Source: Chryseobacterium sp. 52 | GTDB taxonomy: Bacteria; Bacteroidota; Bacteroidia; Flavobacteriales; Weeksellaceae | Reading direction: 5' to 3' | Length of the DNA stretch: 64,000 nucleotides | Assembly (NCBI RefSeq): GCF_002754245.1 | Contig: NZ_PEEX01000001.1 | Span: 4,630,001-4,694,000 of the forward strand | In this document: in pieces, positions 51,914 through 61,988 of the stretch | Layout of the letters: each line of letters opens with the position of its first letter | How positions within the stretch are numbered: position 1 is the first letter of the stretch | Notes under the pieces: model-generated | Seen by the model: only the letters and a program-made list of their open reading frames with translations | The model's database searches: none | What the model was told of the DNA's origin: nothing | Program-made: the position numbers and the translations under genes

Positions 51914-52882
51914 ATGTATATGCCTGACATTGGCAGATGGGGCGTAATAGATCCATTGGCTGAAACCATGAGAAGGTATTCGCCTTATAACTTTGCTTTT
52001 AATAATCCTGTAAGCTTTATAGATCCGGATGGGATGGCACCTAAGATGCACCAGTTCAGTATGCCTGGTGATTCCCGCCCTGATGCATATTCAGGAGGTA
52101 ATAACCCAAACTGGTTAGGATTAGGAAATACAGGAGGAATTGAAACAGGAGGATATGGAGGTGGAAACAGCTATTCTGTTTTATCATCATTAGGTAATTC
52201 AAACGACTATTTGCTGGATGAGCTTAGAGCTGCTTGGGCCGGTAGAGAGCAATCTATATTTTCCAGTACAAATAGTAATGGTGATCTTATCTGGTGGACA
52301 GATTATGAAGATTCGGATCCAAATGTTACTGGAGTGGGAAAATTTAACTTACTAAAATTGAAAGACAATTATAATGAAAATGAAACCGATTCGCATGAAG
52401 TAGCTAGGCAAATTAGAAAATACTCCGGATATGGCTTTATATTAAGTAAAATGCTTCAGGCAGGATACGAACAAGCATCGTTATACGGAAAACCTCCAGC
52501 ATATACTACGACTTCTCTATATTATGAGCAAAAAATATTAGGGAAGAAACTTCTTTCTGTAAAACTTCCATTTAGGCAAATAAATGCAGATAAAGCTTTG
52601 AAGTACGCTAAAATTACAAAAGGAGCTGCAACTGGACTTGGAATAGCTGGTGCTGTAATGGGAGGTATTGATATTTATAATAATGGATTTACCACTTCAA
52701 ATACGCTAGATACTACAATGTCATTATTAGCGGCTACACCAACAGGAGTAACACAAGGGATTGCAGGAGCATATTTTATGATTAATGCAGCAAGTACAAT
52801 ACTTACGGGAAAAGACATTGGGCAACATTTAGATGCAAATGGATACAATTTAGGAGAATTTATAAATAAACAAATAAAATGA
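51914..52882 (+). CDS. Orphan Rhs toxin cassette 2
   Basis: This 322-residue ORF begins inside the core ([20 protein letters not shown]), continues to FIDPDGMAP and the spacer shared with cassettes 1, 3 and 4. A variable part ([20 protein letters not shown]) and a hydrophobic tail follow, [18 protein letters not shown] and [20 protein letters not shown], close to cassette 1. The final TGA overlaps the immunity ATG by 4 bp, so the pair is translationally coupled. The core piece is interrupted by a nonsense codon, so no longer core product can be made from it. It is probably silent, a sister of cassette 1. Confidence 0.77.
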   Translation: MYMPDIGRWGVIDPLAETMRRYSPYNFAFNNPVSFIDPDGMAPKMHQFSMPGDSRPDAYSGGNNPNWLGLGNTGGIETGGYGGGNSYSVLSSLGNSNDYLLDELRAAWAGREQSIFSSTNSNGDLIWWTDYEDSDPNVTGVGKFNLLKLKDNYNENETDSHEVARQIRKYSGYGFILSKMLQAGYEQASLYGKPPAYTTTSLYYEQKILGKKLLSVKLPFRQINADKALKYAKITKGAATGLGIAGAVMGGIDIYNNGFTTSNTLDTTMSLLAATPTGVTQGIAGAYFMINAASTILTGKDIGQHLDANGYNLGEFINKQIK

Positions 52883-53268
52883 TATTAATAGATTATATAT
52901 ATTATCAACTTACAAATTTATATCGTTACATTAATAAAGATGAAACAGAAAAAAGTTATGGAGTTTTAATGACATGTGGACTGCCCTGTCTGAATTTGAT
53001 TTTTATTTTAATGCTTATTGATTATTTTTATATAAAAGATGTATTACCAAATAAATATGTAGCAATATTATATTGTTTACCAATAGCCTTATCAATAGGG
53101 TTAAGATACTGGAAGTTTACTTCCTACGAAGAAATTAAGGAAAAAGTCCAAGGTTTTAGTAAGACTACAAAAATAATTGCAAATATTCTACTAATTATTT
53201 ATGTTTTAATTTCATTTTTTGGTATGATTGGTTTTGCTGGTTATGTTGGAGTATCTAGGCATAGATAA
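52879..53268 (+). CDS. Cassette 2 immunity protein (membrane)
   Basis: This 129-residue protein has the same length and layout as the cassette 1 immunity, with four hydrophobic helices and the shared [11 protein letters not shown] segment. Its ATG overlaps the toxin stop (ATGA). The cognate specificity must lie in the residues that differ. Confidence 0.73.
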   Translation: MILIDYIYYQLTNLYRYINKDETEKSYGVLMTCGLPCLNLIFILMLIDYFYIKDVLPNKYVAILYCLPIALSIGLRYWKFTSYEEIKEKVQGFSKTTKIIANILLIIYVLISFFGMIGFAGYVGVSRHR

Positions 53269-53288
53269 TGGATTATAAATAAATATCT

Positions 53289-53314
53289 TGCTGCACGAAT
53301 CCTTTCGTGCGGCA
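53289..53314 (+). terminator. Cassette 2 terminator
   Basis: An 11-bp stem with one wobble (53289-53299 with 53304-53314) is followed by a T-run. A 158-bp gap with no recognised gene follows it before cassette 3. Confidence 0.75.
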
Positions 53315-53472
53315 TTTTTATTAATAATTAATTCCAAGAAACTAGATCAATGTATATTTTTTATCTAAAAACATATATTGATGATTATAAATCTATAATC
53401 CAGAAGAATTATTTTTTGTAAGCTCTACTGTAATGGGTTGACTAGATATATTATACGAAATGAGTGCAAAGT

Positions 53473-53521
53473 GCTCAGGTTTCGGTAGCTGGGAAATGGC
53501 AAGGAGTTTCAGGAAACAGGA
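53473..53521 (+). pseudogene. Decayed Rhs core piece of cassette 3
   Basis: Core sequence equal to GFGSW is followed directly by [11 protein letters not shown], with the QSYKY codons and neighbours lost. The loss is not a multiple of 3, so the frame is broken. Confidence 0.7.
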
Positions 53522-54463
53522 ATGTATGACTTTGGAGCCAGAATGTACATGGCTGACCTGGGGAGATGGGGCGTAATAGATCCATTGGCAGAGCAAATGA
53601 GAAGATATTCTCCGTATAACTTTGCTTTTAATAATCCTGTAAGTTTCATAGATCCGGATGGGATGGCACCTAAGATGCACCAGTTCAGTATGCCTGGTGA
53701 TTCCCGCCCTGATGCATATTCAGGAGGTAATAACCCAAACTGGTTAGGATTAGGAAATACAGGAGGAATTGAAACAGGAGGATATGGCGGAGGAAACAGC
53801 TATTCTGTTTTATCATCATTAGGTAATTCAAACGACTATTTGCTGGATGAACTTATTGCAGGATGGGCAGCAAGAGGCATAGGTGCACAAATCTCAAAGA
53901 ATGGCTATCTGACATACTGGACAGGAGGGGCGGCAGGATATGAAAGTACTTCTCAGGAAATGGTTGGGCATATGATAAACCTTGTTGATGGGTTTCAAAA
54001 CAATCTTACAGATATTGCAAATGATAGATATTTCAGCGCTGGACATTTAATTGCAAGCGAATCTGTAGCTCGTTTTGGAGCATATTCCTTAAGTAAAGCC
54101 TTAAAACCCGATTATTCTGTAAATTATACTATTCTAGATGATGCAGCAAAACCTTATAGAATAACAACTATGACAGGCATCAAGTTAAAACCTGCTACAG
54201 CTGCTACTTTAAGTAAAGTTGCAAAATATGGGGGATATGGTTTAGCTGCTGTTTCTGTTGTTGCTACAGAACTTCAGTATGCAGATGGACAGATAGGGCA
54301 AACTGAAAGAATTGTGAATCATATGATGACTGGAGTAGGGTTAATTCCTACACCATGGACAATTGGAGCTGGTCTAGTGTATGGAGTTGTTACAGGGGGC
54401 TATCAAGCTGTCACAGGTAGAAGTATTTTCAATGATATGGGATTAGGTCCTCAAAAAAAATAA
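53522..54463 (+). CDS. Orphan Rhs toxin cassette 3
   Basis: This 313-residue ORF starts [18 protein letters not shown], passes FIDPDGMAP and the shared spacer, and a middle part like cassette 1 ([20 protein letters not shown]). The unique tail runs [20 protein letters not shown] to [18 protein letters not shown]. The end keeps the pattern P-T-x-W, then AG, then TG-(K/R)-x-I of cassettes 1 and 2. It is silent because its upstream core is frame-shifted. It is followed after 6 bp by its immunity gene. Confidence 0.76.
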   Translation: MYDFGARMYMADLGRWGVIDPLAEQMRRYSPYNFAFNNPVSFIDPDGMAPKMHQFSMPGDSRPDAYSGGNNPNWLGLGNTGGIETGGYGGGNSYSVLSSLGNSNDYLLDELIAGWAARGIGAQISKNGYLTYWTGGAAGYESTSQEMVGHMINLVDGFQNNLTDIANDRYFSAGHLIASESVARFGAYSLSKALKPDYSVNYTILDDAAKPYRITTMTGIKLKPATAATLSKVAKYGGYGLAAVSVVATELQYADGQIGQTERIVNHMMTGVGLIPTPWTIGAGLVYGVVTGGYQAVTGRSIFNDMGLGPQKK

Positions 54464-54469
54464 TATTAC

Positions 54470-54838
54470 ATGATTAAATTTATAGATTATTTAATTTTCC
54501 ATTTAGAATGTTTATATAAAAGAATGGATAAATTTAAATATAAAGATAGAGGAACAGAGAAATTTTGGTTAGTTGTAGTTATTTCTATTTTTATTAATTT
54601 GAATACTTCGAGTATTGATAATGTTTGCTTAGGTAACTATTTGCATATACACCATAAGTATATCTTTTTCTTAATGATTCCAATTGTAATGATCTTAGTA
54701 TACTATTTCTTTATTAAAAATGAAAGATTTTTAGAATATGAATTTAAAGAAAGTTATAAAGGATATTTAGTATTATTTATATTATTTGTTATAACGATAA
54801 TTTTAATGTTTATGGTAGTTCCAAGAAAGAATTATTAG
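54470..54838 (+). CDS. Cassette 3 immunity protein (membrane)
   Basis: This 122-residue protein begins MIKFIDYLIFHLECLYKRMD, which aligns with the start of the cassette 1 immunity. It has three or four hydrophobic helices (FWLVVVISIFINL, IFFLMIPIVMILVYYFF, YLVLFILFVITIILMFMVV). It is more AT-rich than the Rhs core. Confidence 0.7.
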   Translation: MIKFIDYLIFHLECLYKRMDKFKYKDRGTEKFWLVVVISIFINLNTSSIDNVCLGNYLHIHHKYIFFLMIPIVMILVYYFFIKNERFLEYEFKESYKGYLVLFILFVITIILMFMVVPRKNY

Positions 54839-54858
54839 TAGTTTTAAATAGATATCAG

Positions 54859-54888
54859 AATTAGAGTATTGAAATCAATACTCTAATT
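54859..54888 (+). terminator. Cassette terminator type A, copy 2
   Basis: The stem aattagagtattga / tcaatactctaatt (14 bp, loop aa) is nearly the same as 50034-50065, followed by T4. Confidence 0.85.
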
Positions 54889-55041
54889 TTATAAATACTG
54901 ACACATTAGTTTCAATTTATCGATACCAACAATTATTATCCTTTTGGATTAAACCATACGGGAGGAAACGGACTGAACAGCTCTGGGTTCGGAAGCTGGC
55001 AAAGCTATAAATACAACGGAAAAGAGCTTCAGGAAACCGGA

Positions 55042-56112
55042 ATGTATGACTTTGGAGCCAGAATGTACATGGCTGACCTGGGGAGATGGGGTGTAATAGA
55101 TCCATTGGCAGAGCAAATGAGAAGATATTCTCCTTATAACTTTGCTTTTAATAATCCTGTAAGTTTCATAGATCCGGATGGGATGGCACCTAAGATGCAC
55201 CAGTTCAGTATGCCTGGTGATTCCCGCCCTGATGCATATTCAGGAGGTAATAACCCAAACTGGTTAGGATTAGGAAATACAGGAGGAATTGAAACAGGAG
55301 GATATGGCGGTGGAAATAGCTATTCTGTTTTATCATCATTAGGTAATTCAAACGACTATTTGCTGGATGAACTTATTGCAGCGTGGGCAGCAGATAGAAA
55401 CATAAGTGCTAGTTTTAATAATGGAAATCTAATTTATTGGACTGGAAATTCATCCTTCAATGGAGTTATCAGAAACAATGAAATGTATGGAGACTATGAA
55501 TTGGGAGTAGCACACTCTATTCCAATTCAAAGTACAGGAGATGTACCATTGGATGCTTATAAAGATTGGGCAGACTGGAGTGCAACTGCTATTGGAAATG
55601 GATTTAAATCTTTAGCTAAATATAGAAGCAATTATTACAACAATGGAAATTGGGTAGATAATTTAGGAACCGTGAGAAATACTAATTATGCGGGTAGAGG
55701 AAGAGGATCACTAATAGGATTGAGAAGTGATTATTTAAGGACTACTGCAATGTATGGAAAATATGCCAATAGAGCGGGATACGTAGGATATGCGATTAGT
55801 GCAGCACAAATCACTTCTGGAGTTTATCAGGATGGTGGTAAATTTGGTGTCAGAGCTCAAGTAGCAACTGCAAATGTGGCTGGTGGAATGGCAGGAGCTT
55901 GGATTGGTGCTGAAGCTGGTTCTTGGATGGGTTTGAAAGCAGGAGCTGCTGTTGGTGTCTGGTTTGAAGGAGTTGGAGCTGTACCTGGAGCATTAATTGG
56001 AGGAATAATAGGTAGTGTTGTAGGAGGAATATTAGGAGGTGTGTATGGTGGGGATTATGCGGAAGACTGGGCTAGTGGTATATTAAATAAACCGGATCAT
56101 ATAAAACAATGA
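55042..56112 (+). CDS. Orphan Rhs toxin cassette 4
   Basis: The frame is open back to about 54922 through core sequence (NYYPFGLNHTGGNGLNSSGF) without a start; the first ATG is 55042, giving 356 residues. After FIDPDGMAP and the shared spacer, the tail is different from 1-3: WAADRNISASFNNGNLIYWT, then RSNYYNNGNWVDNLG and GRGRGSLIGLRSDYLRTT. It ends in a long Gly/Ala-rich zipper (MAGAWIGAEAGSWMGLKAGA; GALIGGIIGSVVGGILGG). Glycine zippers occur in membrane-inserting proteins, so a pore-type activity is possible. Its core is nearly identical to the full-length gene, so recombination is feasible. Confidence 0.75.
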   Translation: MYDFGARMYMADLGRWGVIDPLAEQMRRYSPYNFAFNNPVSFIDPDGMAPKMHQFSMPGDSRPDAYSGGNNPNWLGLGNTGGIETGGYGGGNSYSVLSSLGNSNDYLLDELIAAWAADRNISASFNNGNLIYWTGNSSFNGVIRNNEMYGDYELGVAHSIPIQSTGDVPLDAYKDWADWSATAIGNGFKSLAKYRSNYYNNGNWVDNLGTVRNTNYAGRGRGSLIGLRSDYLRTTAMYGKYANRAGYVGYAISAAQITSGVYQDGGKFGVRAQVATANVAGGMAGAWIGAEAGSWMGLKAGAAVGVWFEGVGAVPGALIGGIIGSVVGGILGGVYGGDYAEDWASGILNKPDHIKQ

Positions 56113-56207
56113 TAAATATAATTAAAAACAGTAAAATAAAATTAATATTAATTGCTGCCAAGGTTATTATACAAAATAACAAGCAAAAATTTTAAGATAA
56201 AAACTTT

Positions 56208-56756
56208 ATGGAAAGAATTTGGAATTACATACATTATTTTATTTATCGATTTGAGGTCAAAGCAACATACCTTTTTAGAAATATTTTAAACTTTATTTTT
56301 AGTCCTATTACTAAAATCAAATTTCTTAAAAAAGGTTTGGAAAGAAGAGGGAGTTCATTTAAACAGATTGATGATATTGCTTTGGATTTATCTAATAATC
56401 CGTTATATGGTAAAAGTATAACATTTGCAGCCATCCATATTGGTGGTTTACTAATTCTTATAGAATATGGATTATTCAATATTTTACAAACAGTATTAGG
56501 AAAATCACTAATTCAATATGTTTGGGAACCCAGTAATTCATATAAATGGATATTTATAATAGGATTTTTAGCTATCCCATGGTTTATCAATGAACAATTG
56601 TTATTTAAAAATGATAAATATTTAAAATATTTTGAAAAATTCGATAATGAGCCTAAAGGAGTAAGACGTAAATGGGCTGGAATTAGTTTTGGAATTATAG
56701 TAGGAATTTTCATATTTTTTATTTTAAGTTTTATTCCGTTGTCAAAAATATATTAA
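56208..56756 (+). CDS. Cassette 4 probable immunity protein (membrane)
   Basis: This 182-residue protein has two or three hydrophobic helices (FAAIHIGGLLILIEYGLF, YKWIFIIGFLAIPWF, ISFGIIVGIFIFFILSFIPL) after a basic N-terminus (FSPITKIKFLKKGLERRG). It lies 95 bp after the toxin, further than in the other cassettes. Assignment as immunity is from position and membrane character. Confidence 0.65.
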   Translation: MERIWNYIHYFIYRFEVKATYLFRNILNFIFSPITKIKFLKKGLERRGSSFKQIDDIALDLSNNPLYGKSITFAAIHIGGLLILIEYGLFNILQTVLGKSLIQYVWEPSNSYKWIFIIGFLAIPWFINEQLLFKNDKYLKYFEKFDNEPKGVRRKWAGISFGIIVGIFIFFILSFIPLSKIY

Positions 56757-56804
56757 TCGGATTTAGAAAATATCATATAGCTGGTGCCTTATCCCCAAGC
56801 CTCA

Positions 56805-56835
56805 AATAAACCACTGTTTTTCACAGTGGTTTATT
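56805..56835 (+). terminator. Cassette 4 terminator
   Basis: A 13-bp perfect stem (56805-56817 with 56823-56835) precedes a T-rich stretch. Confidence 0.8.
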
Positions 56836-57054
56836 TTTAAACAAAAGAACTATTCTATTTACAATGACACGAACCATCTTGGAAATACAAGGGTAAGTTT
56901 CGCCAGAAACAGCGCAGGTGCTCCTGAAATTTTAGACACAAGCAACTACTATCCTTTTGGTTTAAACCATACGGGAGGAAACGGACTGAACAGTTCTGGC
57001 TTCGGAAGCTGGCAAAGCTATAAATACAACGGAAAAGAGCTTCAGGAAACCGGA

Positions 57055-57516
57055 ATGTATGACTTTGGAGCCAGAATGCACATGGCTGATCTGGGGAGAT
57101 GGGGTGTAATAGATCCATTGGCAGAGCAAATGAGAAGATATGCTCCTTATAATTTTGCATTTAATAATCCTGTAAACTTTATAGATCCGGATGGGATGAA
57201 ACCAATGAACCAACTGAAGATGGCTGGAGAATCTACTCCGGATGCTTCTTCCGGCTGGACCAATCCAAACTGGCTGGGATTAGGAAATGATGATAGCTAT
57301 GGTAGCAGCTATGGCTTTGGTTCTTTAGAAAATACAGTTGTAACTGCAACTAAAGTAGTATCAAGTATGTTAGCTGGTGCTGCAATTGGCACGGCTATTC
57401 CAATTCCAATAGTAGGTACAATTCTTGGTGCAGTTGGCGGGGCCGTGGTAGGATACCTTATAGGAGAGGTTGTTGCTCGTGATTTTGGTGAAGCACATGA
57501 TAATTTTGAAAAATAA
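57055..57516 (+). CDS. Orphan Rhs cassette 5 (short tail)
   Basis: The frame is open back to about 56860 through core sequence (HLGNTRVSFARNSAGAPEIL; NYYPFGLNHTGGNGLNSSGF). The first ATG is 57055 and the ORF has 153 residues. The core has [14 protein letters not shown] and [12 protein letters not shown], small changes from the full-length gene. After FIDPDGMKP the tail is only ~105 residues: NQLKMAGESTPDASSG, then VVTATKVVSSMLAGAAIGTA and a Gly zipper (GTILGAVGGAVVGYLIGEVV). It lacks the shared spacer of cassettes 1-4. It may be a short pore-type toxin or one that has lost its last domain. The stop is 3 bp before the next gene. Confidence 0.7.
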   Translation: MYDFGARMHMADLGRWGVIDPLAEQMRRYAPYNFAFNNPVNFIDPDGMKPMNQLKMAGESTPDASSGWTNPNWLGLGNDDSYGSSYGFGSLENTVVTATKVVSSMLAGAAIGTAIPIPIVGTILGAVGGAVVGYLIGEVVARDFGEAHDNFEK

Positions 57517-57519
57517 AAA

Positions 57520-58047
57520 ATGAAAATAAATAAAAAATCCTTTAAAATAGTGAGTATTTTAGTATTAGTAGCTATTTTATTTGTATGTTGTGTGGTAGCA
57601 ATTCAAAATCCTGAGAAATATACATTTGCATTGTTACCTTCAAAATATTTAGTGGCAACTCTTTCTATTCTTGGTATAATAACTATAATATATTTATCGA
57701 AATTTTTAATAAGATTAATTTCTACCAAAAATGCTTTTTTTGAAATTAATGAAAAGGGAATATATAATGGACTAGGTTTTACAAAAGAAAAGCAAATTGA
57801 ATGGAATAATATTGAAGAGATAGATATTATTAACTATAAAGGGATACAACGAATTAGAGTTAAATTGTATAATAATCGCCCTTTTATTGAAAATACAGAT
57901 TTCATAACAAAATTTATATTGAAACAAACTATTAACGATTTAGGAACTCCGATTATAATTGATAATACTTATTTAAAATGTTCTTTTGAAGATTTAAGTG
58001 GGATTATTTTTGAATATTGGGAGAAATATAAAAAAGAATTTATTTAA
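57520..58047 (+). CDS. Cassette 5 probable immunity protein (STM3941-like)
   Basis: This 175-residue protein has two N-terminal helices (SFKIVSILVLVAILFVCCVV and YLVATLSILGIITIIYLS) and a C-terminal PH-like region (AFFEINEKGIYNGLGFTKEK; IEWNNIEEIDIINYKGIQRI). This layout recalls STM3941-type proteins, which occur as immunity proteins in polymorphic toxin loci. It starts 3 bp after the toxin stop. Confidence 0.68.
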   Translation: MKINKKSFKIVSILVLVAILFVCCVVAIQNPEKYTFALLPSKYLVATLSILGIITIIYLSKFLIRLISTKNAFFEINEKGIYNGLGFTKEKQIEWNNIEEIDIINYKGIQRIRVKLYNNRPFIENTDFITKFILKQTINDLGTPIIIDNTYLKCSFEDLSGIIFEYWEKYKKEFI

Positions 58048-58115
58048 GATAATTCATGAACAAAAAACTCTTCTAAAATTTTATCTTAAGTATAAAAATA
58101 ACTTATATAAAAATC

Positions 58116-58165
58116 TGGAGTTGCTATTTTATTTAAGACAAAATATCTATATTTTTTACACTCTC
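58116..58165 (+). repeat. 3' spacer sequence shared with 49962-50010
   Basis: Beginning tggagttgctatt, it aligns with the spacer after the full-length toxin's immunity genes. It is non-coding and precedes the type A terminator. Confidence 0.5.
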
Positions 58166-58187
58166 AGAGTTGAAAAATGTTATAAAA

Positions 58188-58217
58188 AATTAGGGTATTG
58201 AAATCAATACCTTAATT
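58188..58217 (+). terminator. Cassette terminator type A, copy 3
   Basis: The stem aattagggtattga / tcaataccttaatt (one wobble) with loop aa is a variant of copies 1 and 2. A core vestige follows 14 bp later. Confidence 0.75.
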
Positions 58218-58231
58218 ATTAAATTAAAACA

Positions 58232-58273
58232 AATGTTTGCTGGAAACAGCACAGGTGCTCCCTAAACTTTAGG
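58232..58273 (+). pseudogene. Vestigial Rhs core, sixth cassette
   Basis: The sequence tgtttgctggaaacagcaca and what follows matches the full-length core segment SFARNSAGAPEIL at most bases. It reads FAGNSTGAP followed by TAA. Nothing of a toxin or immunity gene remains. Confidence 0.65.
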
Positions 58274-58312
58274 TACGGTAGAGACTATTCCTTGTTGAAT
58301 TTTGCAATAAAA

Positions 58313-58342
58313 AAATCGGCGGCCTTAAAAGGCCGCCGATTT
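58313..58342 (-). terminator. Terminator of katG
   Basis: A 14-bp perfect GC-rich stem (58313-58326 with 58329-58342), loop of 2, has a T-run on the minus-strand side. It marks the right end of the Rhs array. Confidence 0.88.
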
Positions 58343-58371
58343 ACATATCTCTCTGTTATTTTCTAACTCTT

Positions 58372-60657
<2,286 letters not shown>

Positions 60658-60704
60658 TTAATATTTTTTATGTTGATTAATACAGTTTATTTTTAAAGAC
60701 ATGA

Positions 60705-60735
60705 CAAACTTACAAAGCTTGAATTATATACACAA
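60705..60735 (-). promoter_or_regulatory. Complete Bacteroidota-type promoter of katG
   Basis: On the minus strand TTG (60735-60733) is followed after 20 bases by TAAGTTTG (60712-60705), fitting the TTG-N17-23-TAnnTTTG rule fully. The -7 box ends 53 bases before the katG ATG. No OxyR site is recognised. Confidence 0.65.
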
Positions 60736-60983
60736 TCTATTAATTTTTATTTCAACGATAGTTAAAAACTATAACAAATTATATTTTATAAATTCTTCGT
60801 CAGCATCAGATCAAAAGACATAATAATGCAATTAAGTTAATAAAAATTCAAGGACATCTGCGTAAAAAGCAAGAGCAAATACTCATATTTAGAATGATTC
60901 AAATGAGTACACTACAATTTGATAATCAACCTTTTTGATTTCAAAAAAAATGATTATTTTTATTTTCCAAGCATAAAATTGAT
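60736..60983. other. Gene-free upstream region between katG and the haem-binding gene
   Basis: AT-rich sequence without recognisable hairpins or ORFs; any regulatory sites for katG or the divergent haem-binding gene are not identifiable by eye. Confidence 0.3.
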
Positions 60984-61445
60984 ATGAAAAAAATAGTGAT
61001 TGTCCTTCTCGTAGCATTTATCATCATACAGTTTTTTCCCATCGATAAAACCAATCCGCCACCTACTCCCGGTATGGATTTCCTGAAAATCAAAAATACC
61101 CCGGAACCTATTGCAAAGATCATCAGTACTTCATGCTATGACTGTCATTCCAATGAAACAAAATATCCATGGTACTCAGGTATTTCCCCGGCTTCATGGT
61201 TCGTTAAAAATCATATCGATGAAGGCAGAAAACATTTAAATTTCTCTACCTTTGCAGTATATGAACCCAAAAGACAGGCTCATAAACTGGAAGAATGCAT
61301 AGAAATGATCGAAAAGGAAGAAATGCCTCTGGAATCTTACTTTGTGGGACATCAGGATGCGAAACTAACCGCTGAACAGCGTAAGGAACTGGTAAAATAT
61401 TTCAAAAAGGTAAAAGAAGACACCGAAAGGAAAATGTTATTTTAA
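60984..61445 (+). CDS. Haem-binding domain protein
   Basis: This 153-residue protein has an N-terminal helix (~4-18, IVIVLLVAFIIIQFFPID) that is a signal or anchor. The haem motif CYDCHSNETKYPWYSG (CxxCH, Cys ~51) is followed by SPASWFVKNHIDEGRKHLNF and EMPLESYFVGHQDAKL, as in the Haem_bd (PF14376) family. It probably sits on the periplasmic side and carries a c-type haem. The DCC gene starts 10 bp downstream, so both may be one operon, divergent from katG. Confidence 0.85.
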   Translation: MKKIVIVLLVAFIIIQFFPIDKTNPPPTPGMDFLKIKNTPEPIAKIISTSCYDCHSNETKYPWYSGISPASWFVKNHIDEGRKHLNFSTFAVYEPKRQAHKLEECIEMIEKEEMPLESYFVGHQDAKLTAEQRKELVKYFKKVKEDTERKMLF

Positions 61446-61455
61446 AATCATCATT

Positions 61456-61869
61456 ATGCTGGAGAACTGGAAAGATAAATATATTGTATTTTTTGACGGA
61501 GATTGTGGAATCTGCAATTTTTGGGTACAGTGGATCCTGGAACGGGATAAGAACAACAAATTCATGTTTGCTTCTCTACAGTCTGATTTCGGGCAAAAAT
61601 TCTTGTCTGAAAGAGGTTTGGAATCTAAAGTTTTCAATACATTATACCTCTGGAAACCGGGACACTATTACTTTATAAAATCACGTGCCGTCCTGCAGAT
61701 TGCTACTATTTTGGGCGGAATTTACAAATTGTCTGCAGCCGGAAAAATACTGCCTGTATTTTTGAGTGATAAAATGTACGACCTTGTTTCAAAAAACAGA
61801 ATGAAACTGGCCAATCAAAAATGTTTCCTTCCCGATCAGAATCAAAAGAAAAAATTTATTGAAGTCTGA
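61456..61869 (+). CDS. DCC family (DUF393) protein
   Basis: This 137-residue protein has the DUF393 motif YIVFFDGDCGICNFWVQWIL (Asp-Cys-x-x-Cys, ~9-28). It also has FASLQSDFGQKFLSERG, ILGGIYKLSAAGKILPV and a late KCFLPDQNQ. The family has a thioredoxin-like fold with a conserved Cys pair, so a thiol-disulphide role is likely. Its start is 10 bp after the haem-binding gene. Confidence 0.86.
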   Translation: MLENWKDKYIVFFDGDCGICNFWVQWILERDKNNKFMFASLQSDFGQKFLSERGLESKVFNTLYLWKPGHYYFIKSRAVLQIATILGGIYKLSAAGKILPVFLSDKMYDLVSKNRMKLANQKCFLPDQNQKKKFIEV

Positions 61870-61948
61870 TTTTATCTCTCTAAACTTTAAAAAGGCAATC
61901 AATTCATATTTTATTATTAAACAGCGAATTAGCTTTTAAACATTAAAA

Positions 61949-61975
61949 AAAGCAAAGATAAATCACCTTTGCTTT
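61949..61975 (-). terminator. Terminator of the alpha-amylase gene
   Basis: A 9-bp stem (61949-61957 with 61967-61975) has a T-run on the minus-strand side and lies 14 bp past the amylase stop. Confidence 0.7.
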
Positions 61976-61988
61976 CCTGAATATTCTT

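Noticed and set aside
54949..55200. Minus-strand ORFs opposite the Rhs cores, repeated at several cassettes (also ~48018-48266, 53393-53680, 56962-57213)
   Set aside because: They recur only because the plus-strand core is repeated; the reading frames mirror codon use of the core and lack starts with suitable context.
57998..58201. AT-rich ORF of 67 codons after the cassette 5 immunity gene
   Set aside because: It overlaps the end of the immunity gene, is lysine/leucine-rich from AT bias, and covers the 3' spacer homologous to non-coding 49962-50010.
40908..58300. Genomic island moved by a transposon or integrase using the tRNA-Gln as attachment site
   Set aside because: The tRNA lies just upstream, but no integrase, transposase or direct repeat of the tRNA 3' end was found at the right border near katG.
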